This document shows positions 20,529 to 30,777 of a stretch of 64,000 bases of DNA, piece by piece. The position numbers and the translations under genes are program-made. The stretch spans positions 21,267,951 to 21,331,950 of the forward strand of contig CM043948.1 of NCBI GenBank assembly GCA_014529385.2, given 5' to 3'. This DNA comes from Adiantum capillus-veneris. Lineage: Eukaryota; Streptophyta; Polypodiopsida; Polypodiales; Pteridaceae. A model generated the notes under the pieces. It had not been told where the DNA came from. It searched no databases and worked only from the letters and a program-made list of their open reading frames with translations. The stretch's first letter is position 1, and each line of letters begins with the position of its first letter.

Positions 20529-22114
20529 TTTGATCCGATTGAACCCAAAATTGTCCTGTGGATTTATATTATGCTGGTCTAACATTGTACAAGCCCAAAA
20601 GTCAAAATTGAAGTCTCTAGATAGCAGAAGTAAATAATCGTGATTATTTAAGTATACAACTTGTTAAAGCCCTTGGACAAGTTTCAATATGTTTGGAAAA
20701 AAATTGATCAAGTTTACCCACTGTTCTGTGTCCGCAGACTCTGATTTCGAGAATCTGGCTTAAGTCTCCCTTTTGTGGTCCAAATTTCACCAAAATTAAT
20801 TTGTGTGGTCTACTTGATGTGCTTAACCTTGTGGTATACTCAAATTTGCAAAATCATCAGGTTTTGAAGCAGATGTAAATAATCGCAATTATTTACTCTA
20901 GCTATAATTTTGCAAGTTTTTGCCCCAACTTTGACACAGATCTGTCAAGCACCTTAAGTTAAGGTCACTAGCCGATTTTCATCAAGTTTAGACAATGTTT
21001 GGTCAAATGGTCATCATTTATTTGTCCGAAGACTAACTTTGCAACTTTAGTCACAATTTTCAATCCAGTGATTCAAATCTTACCAAATTTGGTTTGTGGG
21101 CTTATTACAACATGGTAAAGCTAGTGGTATGCCAACTTGGTAAGAAAAGTTCAAAAACAACGCAGAAGTAAATAATCATGATTATTTACTTTTGATAATT
21201 TTTTGCAAATTTTTGGTCAACTGAGCATGTACACATGTTTATCACATCAATATAAGCCTATGGACCAATTTTCAACAAGTTTGGATAATGTTTTTCTCAA
21301 TTTACAAGCAGCATTCAAAAAGTCAGTACAAACTTTAGTTTTTACCATGTTTTTTGCCATTACAAAAGTTGTTTGTACACATGCAATGAGTCAATGGTAT
21401 GAACCTTAGACAATTCAGAGGAGAAAGTTAATAATCGTGATTATTAACTTGAGGCTTGAAATGACACTTTTTTGCAATTTTCTCAAAGACAGTCTTTTTA
21501 TGATGTTTTTTAAACCTATAAATCAAGTCAAAACTTACTTTGGCCTAAAATATCAAGAAAAAGTAAACAATCGGAGTTTTGTTCAACTTCTTGAAATGTT
21601 TACTTCGAAGTGTCTTTGAGCTTACCGACTGGTTCAGACAACTCTTAGGCTTACTCTCCAATCAGATTGAGTGAATTCGAGTCTTTTCAAGCTATTTCTA
21701 GCTGTAGACCTGAATTTCTGCAACTTTACATAACAGCTCACACTTGATTTTTTCAGAGAGAGCAATGTTCTGAAATCCACCTCGGATCCTATTTATCCTA
21801 CTCCTAGTTTCTCATGCGATGGGGTTGTGGAAAGTGTCCACAAACACTCGTTTTCTTGTTTTTTTTATGTTTTTCAGAGTCTTGATATTAAGACTTGTCT
21901 CGTCTACCAATCATCCTCCAAATCCTAATCTAAATCTACAATCCTATAGTCCTAAAGGTACTCAGTAAGTACAATTACTTCCAAGCTACCTCTACACACC
22001 AAAAGACGACAATCTTAAGATATGCGATTTCTAAAAGAAAGTTTTGAACTCCAGGCAAACCTAAAGGAAGTTAAAGGACAACTACACAAGACTCTCGTGT
22101 TTTTCCCTAGTTTA
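20529..22114 (-). other. Gypsy-1 leader, primer-proximal part
   Basis: About 1.6 kb of AT-rich, non-coding sequence between Copia-1 and the Gypsy-1 primer site. It contains palindrome array B (20628-21450). No gene supported. Long leaders are common in Tat/Athila elements. Confidence 0.55.
20628..21450. repeat. Diverged ~265-bp tandem units with AATAATCGTGATTATT-like palindrome (array B)
   Basis: Imperfect palindromes lie at 20628-20652, 20875-20896, 21166-21191 and 21425-21450, with starts 247, 291 and 259 bp apart. A half copy is near 21560 and one more at 22478-22494, inside the presumed LTR. The core varies at the centre (CGTG, CGCA, CATG) while both arms are kept. Units share further text with array A. 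Confidence 0.75.
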
Positions 22115-22125
22115 GGTCTCTTCGA

Positions 22126-22143
22126 TCCCCGACAACGGCGCCA
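22126..22143 (-). other. Gypsy-1 primer binding site (tRNA-Asp type)
   Basis: The minus strand reads TGGCGCCGTTGTCGGGG, continuing ATCGAAG, the site known from Athila-like plant gypsy elements. It lies 2 bp from a TGTGGG start on the plus strand, which fixes the inner end of the right LTR. Confidence 0.85.
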
Positions 22144-22145
22144 AA

Positions 22146-22893
22146 TGTGGGACGCATGTCTAACCTCATCATCCTATCTTATTACAGTATTAGCAAGAAC
22201 CACGATTTATTTGTCAAACCATGGGATGAAGCTGACTCGACTAGTGCATAGAGGCTACAAGAGGTTGTCAGTCTCTTGGAAAACAACTAAAAACTTGCAT
22301 CTAACTCAAGCTACACTCAAGTGATTGAAATCACCAAAAGCCAATCGCTCATCGGCAAGCAAATCACATCTGTTACATCATCAAATGACATCCAAACGCA
22401 ATGAAACTTCTAGGACAAGTTTATAATACCTAAGCACACATGCCTATGGTCTCAAACCCCACTTTAGGTCAAGTTCCAAAATCACGATTATTAACACTAA
22501 TCGGTTTTTGACCTAGTCGTTTTCGACCCAGAATGCATCTAAATGCTTAGCAATGATGCTCCAATACCCCGCCTATGCTTAGTTTTTTATTTGAAAGTGT
22601 AAATTCCTAGCTATGATGAAATTAGGCCGCGGGTTTGCGACGCCAAAAGCTACAAAATACTGTGAATGGCTTACGTCAATGCGTAGAGCTCTTACCTGCG
22701 GTTGCAATGCAACAAACGCATTCACAATGTGACAACCGGGGAGGGAGTAGGAAGCGTGAGAAGAAGAGAAGTGAGCGCCGTTAGCTGACGCTTTGTATTT
22801 CTTATCCAAAAACTTGTAAAAATTTACAAAAATTGGCTTTTATACCTTAGCCAAGGTTTTTGAGTGGTCAAAACTAATAATTTGGGATTCTAA
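22146..22893 (-). repeat. Gypsy-1 5' LTR, proximal part (presumed)
   Basis: Begins TGTGGGACG next to the primer site, as an LTR must. It is interrupted at 22894 by Gypsy-2. The sequence on the far side, 47989-48164, ends TAACA and may be its remainder, giving about 919 bp. No second copy was found to confirm this. Confidence 0.5.
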
Positions 22894-24489
22894 TGTCATA
22901 ATAATCAATATCTAATTCTCCTAAATGATTTTCTCATGTTAAACCGATCATTTAATATGGGGAAGTGCCAAGGGAGAAAAAGCTAGAATATTGGTTAAGC
23001 TAGCAGACCGGCCTCAGTAGGGATCCAAAGGAGGTAAAATAGGGATCCAAAGGGGGGGCCATCTTCAAAAGATCCATGTGAAACAATGGGCTAAAAAGAC
23101 CCTAAGGTTCATGCCATTAAGACTTCCAAAATGCTAAGGTTCCAAAATTCAAAGGTTGTGTCCAAAGGTCAACCCTAGGGAAATTGGATGCTTTGTGTGT
23201 GACCAAAAAAGTCTTTGAATATCCCTACATAGGAGGGGGCGAGCCTAGCAAGTAGGGGATGAGAGAGAAGGCCGCACACACACACACAAGCTCCCTTTAC
23301 ACAAAGGGAATGAGGAACACATGTTAGCTCCCTAGGCCAGATGCCCACAATGAGTACACAATTCCTATTGGATGGCCCTTGAAGTAGACCAATGAGAATT
23401 AGGCTAGAGTAAATTTAGCCTAATTAATTTTAAAACACTTAATAAAAAGAACCAATGAAAATTAAGTCTCCTGGATGATTATTGTACAGCCTGTGAAGGG
23501 GTCCAATAGGAATTGAGCAGCCCAATGGGCTACTTAATTCATATTGGTCAGAATGGGGAAAGGCTCAATGGGGATTTAATTCATTTAAATCAATTAAGTT
23601 TAATTGATTAATCTCTCACAAAAGGGAAAAGGGGGACACATGTCAGAAGGCTATCACTTATGCTGCTTAATAGCCATTGGCTTGAGTTGGGGAGGTCCAA
23701 TGGGGAGCCTGCAAGAGCAAATATCAAGAGGGCTCTCCCAAGAGAGAGAGGGGGCTTATTTTTGCAAGGCATTATCACACACACACTCACAAAATATCAT
23801 GTGTGAAGAAAGAGAAGACTATCTCTTCCCAAGCTTTAATGGAGAGCTCATCACCTACTCCAAGCTTATGAGATAGAAGCCTACATCGACACACTCTTGG
23901 CTTGTGGATGCAAATCCAACCAAGAGCCAAGCTTCAATGCATGCTCATTTCTCTACCAAGCTAATTACTAAGCTAAATCTATGCTAATATGAGTGATTAT
24001 GTGAGGAGATGTACATCTTTCTCGTAAGATACTCCTTCTTCCTCTCAATCTACTCTAATACCCTGCTAGCTCTCACCATCTTCGAAGGTGTGTGAGGTCT
24101 TGGGTCTGAGAACGGGGATAATTAAAGTTGTGTTTACTAAGTGTTTTTCTTAGTGCATGAAGCTTTCATCTTCATTGCACTAGTTAGTCTTGAAGGAACA
24201 CAAAGAATTGTATTGTACAATGTCTCTCTTGATGGGAGAAACCATAATACAAATCCTTTTGGAGGGGGGACCGGCTCCATGCAAATCCGGTCCTCAACTC
24301 TTGTCAATAGCTTAATTTCTCTCTCTTTTGAAGTATTGTTGATGCTATCTAACTAGGTGTTATGCTTTTTGTTGCTCTCTCCACCCAAGCACTCTTGTAA
24401 TTCTCAGTAGGAATCTATTCTAATGAAATGCCCACTATGTTCATGCTAAGTTCCGCTACACACAAGTTATTAGGCCATTAAATGTTACA
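22894..24489 (+). repeat. Gypsy-2 5' LTR
   Basis: TGTCATAATAATC…AAATGTTACA, 1596 bp. It contains CACACACACACAC at about 23278 and a 90-codon open frame (23604-23876), repeated in the 3' LTR with no sign of coding function. Confidence 0.95.
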
Positions 24490-24490
24490 T

Positions 24491-24508
24491 TGGTATCAGA
24501 GCACAAGG
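24491..24508 (+). other. Gypsy-2 primer binding site (tRNA-iMet)
   Basis: TGGTATCAGAGCACAAGG, one base after the 5' LTR. Confidence 0.9.
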
Positions 24509-24921
24509 TTTCTCTTTTCTTGCTCAAGAAGGGAGGTCCTCAAGCTATCTATAAATGGTTGGTATTATTAATTGCTTGTGAGTAAGTAGAATAGGGATTT
24601 TTCAGCCTTGCAGTGCGCCTGCCTTCGTGCAGTTAACGAGGCATCACCGTCGAGATCTATGGTCTTAATAGTGGAGTCCTACGGGGCTTGCCTACGGCTT
24701 AACCACTATTGAGCTATTAGAAGCTTGATAGGAGTCGGTGCTGTTTTGGTGTCGAAAGACCCTCTCTTCTATTCCTTGCAATTAATGGTATTCGAGCCGC
24801 GGGTACAGTAGCTTGAGTGCTTTTTCTAAAGGGGTAAAGAGGAGTAGAAACTAGGGCTTGAAGTGCCAAAATACACCTAAAAAGTTTACACCTAAAAAGT
24901 TTACACCTAAAAGTTGTTAGA
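24509..24921 (+). other. Gypsy-2 leader
   Basis: Non-coding 5' leader between primer site and gag ATG. Contains a short duplication AAAAAGTTTACACCTA just before gag (about 24879-24905). No gene. Confidence 0.7.
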
Positions 24922-26193
24922 ATGGCTGACAATAGTAAAGAGAGTGAAATTAATGATGATAACATTGATTTTGCTCATGAGAAAGCTACTAATGATGCTT
25001 CAATGCTTGTTAACTATCTTGTTTCTAGGCTTCAACAAGCCATGGGCAATCCATCTCTCCAAAGTGAAGTGCAACGGCAGCTCCGTGCTCACGGGATTCT
25101 CCAAGCTCATCACCATGACGAGAGAACACCTAGGAAGCCTCCTTGTGAGACTCCCAAAAGAGGTCTCTCTTCCATTCGGGAAGAAGAACAGAATCCATAC
25201 GAAGGGCTCAAGAATTTACTTCTTGATGATGCATCTCATTCCCAAAGGAGAACTCGAGAGCCTCCACCAAAGGAACGAGAAAGAAGTGAGACTCCCACCA
25301 CCTCGGCAGAGATGGCTCCACGAAGACGGCGGGCTAAACGCTCTCCATCACCACCAAAGCGGAGAAGACCATCACACTCTTCTCCACGCCATAATTCAAA
25401 GAGGGATGATAAAAAGCAAGAGAAGAAAAAGGCGAGAAAGAGTACACTGTCTTCTCCATCTTCTTCATCCTCTTCCTCTTATGAAAGTGATGGTAAAGAT
25501 GACAAAGATCAAGACAAGAAAAAGCCGAGAAAGAGGTCACCCTCTTCTCCACCTTCTTCAAATTCTTCACCTTCTGAAGAAAGTGATGGTGCAACCTTTG
25601 AACCATCAAAAAGAAGAGGCCATAGGAAATCCTATGCCGCATGGAAAAGGTCATCCAAGCTGAAGAAGTTCAAAGAGGGAAGGAAGAGCATCTCTTTCCT
25701 TACCTATGATGGCACCTTCGGTGCTACGGACAAAGTCTTGGCCTTTATCCAGCAATTTGATGCGGCGTTTGGAGATGAGGGCTTCACGGAGTCCTCTAAG
25801 CTACGCCATGTAGCTATGCACTTTCAAAAGTCCTCCAGGAAATGGTGGTCTAGCCTACGAGCCAACAGTGAAGCTCCACGAACATGGAAAGCTTTAAGAG
25901 CTTCCATTATGAAGCAGTTTTTGGCCACCGATGCCAAAGACAAAGTACTCACCAAATGGCGAAGCTTAAAGCTCTCTCCCAATGAATCCATCCGCAAATA
26001 TGTAGACAAGTTTTGGGACCTACAACTCAAAGACGCTGTCTTTAAAAAGTTGGATTTTGGAGAGCAAAAGCAACAATTTTGTATTAACCGAAGAAATGAC
26101 GGAGTATGTCAACTCCCAAAGGCCACGTACCATATCGGCGGTAATGCACCATACTATGGTGGCCTTATGAATCAATTTCCAAACGGGGGCTAA
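24922..26193 (+). CDS. Gypsy-2 gag with SR/K-rich linker
   Basis: 423 codons from ATG 24922. The N-terminal about 60 residues include NYLVSRLQQAMGNPSL, shared with Gypsy-5. Residues about 105-250 are a low-complexity Ser/Arg/Lys-rich segment with SPSPPKRRRPS and runs of serine. The gag core follows (about 260-400): FIQQFDAAFGDEGF, SRKWWSSL, RASIMKQFL and SIRKYVDKFWDL. The tail after QQFC is out of register compared with Gypsy-4 (CAGLPEEI), so a frameshift near 26075 produced the final 45 residues and the stop. The serine-rich linker is unusual for gag. Confidence 0.85.
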   Translation: MADNSKESEINDDNIDFAHEKATNDASMLVNYLVSRLQQAMGNPSLQSEVQRQLRAHGILQAHHHDERTPRKPPCETPKRGLSSIREEEQNPYEGLKNLLLDDASHSQRRTREPPPKERERSETPTTSAEMAPRRRRAKRSPSPPKRRRPSHSSPRHNSKRDDKKQEKKKARKSTLSSPSSSSSSSYESDGKDDKDQDKKKPRKRSPSSPPSSNSSPSEESDGATFEPSKRRGHRKSYAAWKRSSKLKKFKEGRKSISFLTYDGTFGATDKVLAFIQQFDAAFGDEGFTESSKLRHVAMHFQKSSRKWWSSLRANSEAPRTWKALRASIMKQFLATDAKDKVLTKWRSLKLSPNESIRKYVDKFWDLQLKDAVFKKLDFGEQKQQFCINRRNDGVCQLPKATYHIGGNAPYYGGLMNQFPNGG

Positions 26194-26229
26194 AAGAAAT
26201 AATAAGCCCCGGAAAACAAGGGTTCCAAT

Positions 26230-26442
26230 GAGCCTAAGGGGAAGGACAATGTCCAAAAGTCTCCTAAGGGCAACTCCAACAAAGCTAAAGAGAAGGGAGT
26301 TTACAAAGGTAAGAACAAACTCTCTCCTGAAGAGCTTGAGCGTTATTGTAAGGATAACCGGTGTTTCAAGTGCGGCGAACAAGGGCATACGTACCGCGCT
26401 TGTCCCCAAAAGAACAACCTCCAAGATCCTCCTAGAGCTTCC
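26230..26442 (+). pseudogene. Gypsy-2 gag zinc knuckle region
   Basis: In the frame leading into the protease, KGVYKGKNKLSPEELE is followed by the CCHC knuckle CFKCGEQGHTYRAC (26362-26403), with correct CX2CX4HX4C spacing. It is separated from the gag core by the frameshift and stop near 26192. Confidence 0.8.
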
Positions 26443-27609
26443 TTGGTTGAAATCCAAGAGGAGGAGACTCACCAAACTCATCACAAAGGATCTCCTCTAT
26501 GCCATGCTTGGGGAAAGGTAAGAGAACATGATGCTTTTATTCTCTTTGACCCTAGTTCTACTCACAATTTTATATCTATAGAATTGGCCACCAAGCTAGG
26601 CATACAATCCTACGAGATGGGAGATGTCCTATCCGCAGACAGTGCCTTCAAGGGGCAAGAAGCTTCAATCACTCCCTTAATCGAGAAATTGAGGCTTCAT
26701 GTCCAAGGCTATGTGAACAAAGAGGACTTCTTTATCTATCCTCTCAAGCATGAGGATGTAATCCTAGGGGCACCATGGTTTGACCGCCTGGCTGCCAATG
26801 TTAAATTTCCTGAAAGGAGAATCTTTTTTAAGTTCAGGGAAAAAGACATCTATATAGATGCTAAGAAAATGGGTAACACTATCCCCATTGTACATACACC
26901 AGCTTTCAACAAGTCAATAAAGAGCTCTATTTCTGTTTACATGATTTTTGTTAAATATTCTCAAAATGAACCTAATGCTTTAACAAAAGAAAATAGAAGC
27001 AACCAAAAGGAATTAGAGTTATCCAATTGTCTCAAGGGGTTTCAAGATGTTTTTATTGACGACATCCCTTGTGAGCTACTTCCTAAACGAGGTAATGATG
27101 ACCATGCAATTGAACTTCTTCCAGGAAGTTCACCGCCTAACAAACCTCCTTATAGAGTGTCTCAAGCTCAACAAGAGGAGATTATGCGGCAAGTGCATGA
27201 GTTAGTTGAGAAGGGCATGGTTAGGCCTAGCTCATCTCCATTTTGCTCACCTATGCTATTAGTGCAAAAGAAATACGGCACATATTGTATGTGTGTCGAC
27301 TATAGAGCACTAAATAGGATCACTATCAAGAGTAGGTTTCCCGTTCCACGGGTAGAAGACCTATTTGATAAGCTACAAGGATCGACCTACTTCAGCAGGA
27401 TTGACCTAAAAAGTGGCTATCATCAAATAAGGATAGTTGATCAAGACATTGTAAAGACCGCATTTCGTACCACATTTGGTCTTTACGAATACATTGTCAT
27501 GCCTTTTGGCTTGACCAATGCACCAGCCACATTCAACCGCTTGATGGAGAAGCTGTTCAGGCCTCATCGAACCTTCACTGGAGTGTTCTTTGATGATATT
27601 ATAATCTAG
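26443..27609 (+). pseudogene. Gypsy-2 protease and reverse transcriptase (N-terminal two thirds)
   Basis: 388 codons. Protease: ILFDPSSTHNFISIELA, where Gypsy-4 has DPGSTHNFIS, so the catalytic DxG loop has lost its glycine, followed by VILGAPWFD. Reverse transcriptase: [43 protein letters not shown] and the catalytic FFDDIII. The frame stops (TAG 27607-27609) immediately after the FDDII box, where relatives have YSKS. Downstream frames continue the domain (LGHIISQDGIQMDPSK, about 27730). Confidence 0.9.
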
Positions 27610-28359
27610 TCTAATTCATTAGACAAACACAAGCAACATCTCCAGGTAATATTTCAAGTTTTAAGAGAGAATAAATTTTATGTTAATCGAAAGAAAAGTG
27701 AATTTTTCTTGCAAGAGATTCAGTATTTAGGTCACATTATCTCTCAAGATGGCATCCAAATGGATCCATCAAAGTTAGAGGTAATAAAAGGATGACCTAA
27801 ACCAAGGAATCTTCATGAACTAAGAAGCTTTATAGGTATGTGTGCATACTATAGACGCTTCATAGAAAAGTTCTCACAAATTGCGGGACCATTACATGAC
27901 CTAACAAAGAAAAGCGTTAGGTATACATGGTCTGCTAAGGAGAACAATGCTTTCGAAAAGCTTAAAGAAAAGCTTATCTCTCAACCTGTGCTTACACTAC
28001 CGGATCTCTCAAAACCATCTGAGGTCCAATGTGATGCTTGTGGTGATTGCCTTGGAGCTGTTTTTCTCCAAGAAGGGCACGCCAGAGGCTATGAGAGTCG
28101 AAGGCTCAACCCTGTTGAGAAAACTCTAGGCATATACGAAAAGGAACTTCGTGCAGTTCTACATGCCTTAGACTCATGGAAGCACTATTTATTGGGGACT
28201 CCTTTCATTCTGCGAACGGATCACCAAAGTCTTAATTACTTCATGACGCAGAACAAGCTCTCCAACAAACAAATGAGGTGGGAAAATTTCCTTTCGCAAT
28301 TTCATTTTCATATTGCTCACATTGCTGGCAAGCATAATCAAGTAGCTGATGCACTCTGA
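27610..28359 (+). pseudogene. Gypsy-2 reverse transcriptase end and RNase H
   Basis: After the stop the reading continues in frame to the connection motif MCAYYRRFIEKFSQIAGPL at 27838, then RNase H with PSEVQCDACGDCLGAVF (first catalytic Asp region), YEKELRAVLHALDSWKHYL (Glu), LRTDHQSL (Asp) and the HNQVADAL end. A TGA at 28357-28359 cuts it before the usual LSRR. A second stop lies at about 27794 (GATGACC). Confidence 0.9.
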
Positions 28360-29305
28360 AGACGACCGAGAGTGAATGCGGTTTTCATAGCAACTCACAA
28401 TGATCTATCTTCAATGATAGATGAGTGCGCTATTGATCCCGATTTAGAGATTGGATTTCAGCCCTTGCATTAGGGAAGAAAGAAGAACCATTTACTTTAC
28501 AAGATGGTTATCTTCTCTATGGCAATAGACTATGCGTTACTAACTCACTACGTGAGAAAGTAATGTATGAATCTCATGCTCCACCGTATGCGGGGCATAG
28601 AGGGATTCAGTCTACCTTAAAGGGAATTGAAACATATTTCTATTGGCCTACCATGAAAGTGAACATACAAGAGTATGTTTCTAAATGTGTGGTTTGCCAA
28701 AAGACAAAATTTGATAGAGGGAAGCAACTTGGATTGCTTCAACCCTTGCCAATTCCTAATTCACCATGGGAGAGCATATCCATGGATTTTATCTTTGGAT
28801 TGCCTAAGTTTATCCATGGGAATACGGGAATATGGACGATAGTAGACAGGTTCAGTAAACAAGCTCATTTTATACCTGTCAAAAAGACTATCAAAGCCCA
28901 CCAAATGGCAACCCTCTTCATTTCACAAATTTTCAAGTACCATGGCTTGCCAATGTCCATAGTGTCGGATAGAGATCCTAGAATGACCAGTAATTTCTGG
29001 AAGGGTCTCTTTAAGAATTTAGGGACAAGGCTAAACTTCTCTTCGGCCTATCATCCACAAACGGATGGCCAAAGTGAAATAGCTAACCTAACAATTCTCG
29101 ATCTACTAAAAGCCTATGTAACGGAAGTAGATCAAAGATCCCAATGGGAGAAGTACTTACCCTTAGTGGAGTATGCTTACAATAACATTGTACATACTTC
29201 CACGGGAAAAGCACCTTTCGAGGTAATTGAGGGAAGATCAAAAAGTCACTTGCTACTTAAAGTACATGGGAAGATCCTTGTTGCAGATGAGTATAGCCGA
29301 GACCT
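28360..29305 (+). pseudogene. Gypsy-2 integrase, N-terminal part and core
   Basis: The frame from 28563 shows the H2C2 module (HAPPYAGHRG, CVVCQKTK), the core with SMDFIFGLP (Asp), IVSDRDPRMTSNFW (Asp) and HPQTDGQSEIAN (Glu). All catalytic residues are present. The gene is cut at 29305 by Gypsy-3 after DEYSRDL and resumes at 45474. The frame read into Gypsy-3 (to 29375) is artefactual. Confidence 0.9.
29301..29305. other. Target duplication GACCT, left of Gypsy-3
   Basis: GACCT precedes TGTAC of the left LTR and is repeated at 45474-45478 after the right LTR. Joining across it restores the integrase reading frame of Gypsy-2. Confidence 0.95.
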
Positions 29306-29526
29306 TGTACTGGCTATTGCCCACACAGGAGCAATAGGCATTACGGGAATGATTACCCGCAACTACATTATGTGAACATCAACATATAGAATGACAAGAG
29401 AAGGAATTACATAGTACACAGGCACAGAACACCTCTTGCTTCATTCATGTATAATCCAGACTCAGAGTTACAACAGTAGATGCCATGAATATCATAGAGA
29501 TTGGTTAAGTTACATCAAAAGATAGG
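29306..29526 (-). repeat. Gypsy-3 3' LTR, outer part
   Basis: TGTACTGGCTATTGCC…, 221 bp, matching 45081-45301, up to the hAT insertion. The last 8 bp (29519-29526, AAGATAGG) are the hAT target duplication. Confidence 0.95.
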
Positions 29527-30714
29527 CTAAGTTGCATTATTCGTTATTCGGGAGACGTATAACATGCGAATAATGGGCGTATTATTTGTTTATCTAAATT
29601 ATACAGCTGTATTTTACGGTGCCACATCAGCAGAAACGGCCAATCGTATAACTTCTTAATTTTTCGATCGAAAAACTTTTCGAACGAAAGTATTTTTGAT
29701 CTAAAATTATAACGATCGAATATGTTAGTATATATAGCAACACGCGAAAGGTCTCATACCAACTTTCAACGTCAATGTTTTCCATGTGAGTACTCTCACC
29801 AAACGATCAAAAAATGTAATTTGTAAAAAAATAAAACAATTTGAATGCAATAAAAATTAAAATTCAATAGAATTTAAAGTTTTGTGATTCAAATATATGA
29901 ATATGTTTTGAAAAACTTAGTAAATAGTTGAAAGTTTGTATTTTGTGAAGAGTTCAATCTCTCACCTAATACAAACTGTAATTATAAGAATCACTTGTCA
30001 ATGTGTTCAATTAATTGACACTTGAAAGTGACTAATAAAAAAAAAGCAAGATATTATCGTTGTGTGTAGAGTGTACTCTCACATGAGATAATTAGTTTAA
30101 AAATATAATTACATAAAAATTAATTTTATGTAATTTAAAGTTCGATTTTGATGTGTATATATTTTCTCTCACTTCAAAATGAATATAATGAAACAAAATT
30201 ATATTTTTACGTTTTGTGTAGAGCTATTCACACTGCTATGCTCTCACTAGAGTAAAAATTTAGGAAAAACATGTCCAAAAATAATGATATTCTCTTATCT
30301 TTATTTGGACTGCAAATCTACCGTACTGTGTGAGAGCATACATCTGCTCGCATTGTAGATAGATAATCGCTTAAAAATCTATGGTAAAGTGTAAGAACTT
30401 TTTGTTCGCACTTTACATAGATACGATAATTATCAAGTATTGTAAGTGATTATCGTTTTGACATTTAAAAATGTCACTTATAACTCTTGTATGTATAGTA
30501 ATTTATAATGATAATCATTTTAATACTTGATTTTATTGTAATTATTGATTATCGTAATGTGTTAAAGATACTAGCTTGCACTTTAGATAAATCGATGCAA
30601 TTTATATGTAATCCAATGGTATTGTTTTTTATTATTGTATTTTTGTTCAATCATTGTTTTTAATTATTTTAATTTCATTCAATCATTGTTAGTTAAATTA
30701 ATTTAATGTTTTAA
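29527..30714. other. hAT left subterminal region
   Basis: Non-coding. Contains TTTTCGATCGAAAAA (29661-29675) and CTTTTCGAACGAAAG (29677-29691), which recur near the right end. Further in are several short inverted motifs of the type TGTGAGAG/CTCTCACA (about 29785, 30078, 30173, 30240, 30330). These are candidate transposase binding sites by position. No gene. Confidence 0.6.
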
Positions 30715-30777
30715 TTGATTTTGATTATGAAAATGATCATTGACTTTGTTTTTACTAGCAAACTATTTTTGTGCATC

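Larger units (their letters stand above)
2633..22893 (-). mobile_element. Gypsy-1: old Tat/Athila-like LTR retrotransposon with nested insertions
   Basis: Minus-strand Ty3/gypsy element read from right to left: primer site 22126-22143, repeat-bearing leader, gag (15072 to about 11462), retropepsin (10338-9965), reverse transcriptase (9344-7863), RNase H, two H2C2 modules, integrase core, integrase C-terminus and a second retropepsin-like domain (to about 3794), then a basic tail. A candidate polypurine tract is at 2637-2654. Many stops and frameshifts show that it is dead and old. It has been hit by two TTAA elements and Copia-1, and its presumed right LTR is split by Gypsy-2. The left LTR is not defined. 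Confidence 0.75.

Noticed and set aside
23604-23876. Open frame of 90 codons in the Gypsy-2 5' LTR, repeated at 47103-47486
   Set aside because: Its duplication is explained by the LTR pair; no domain, and the frame end differs between copies.
24491-24508. tRNA gene fragments at TGGTATCAGAGC sites (also 20231, 55899, 58464)
   Set aside because: Only the complement of a tRNA 3' end next to an LTR; these are primer sites. No tRNA gene was seen in the window.
29306-29375. Extension of the Gypsy-2 integrase frame past DEYSRDL
   Set aside because: This is reading into the Gypsy-3 LTR; the true continuation starts at 45474.
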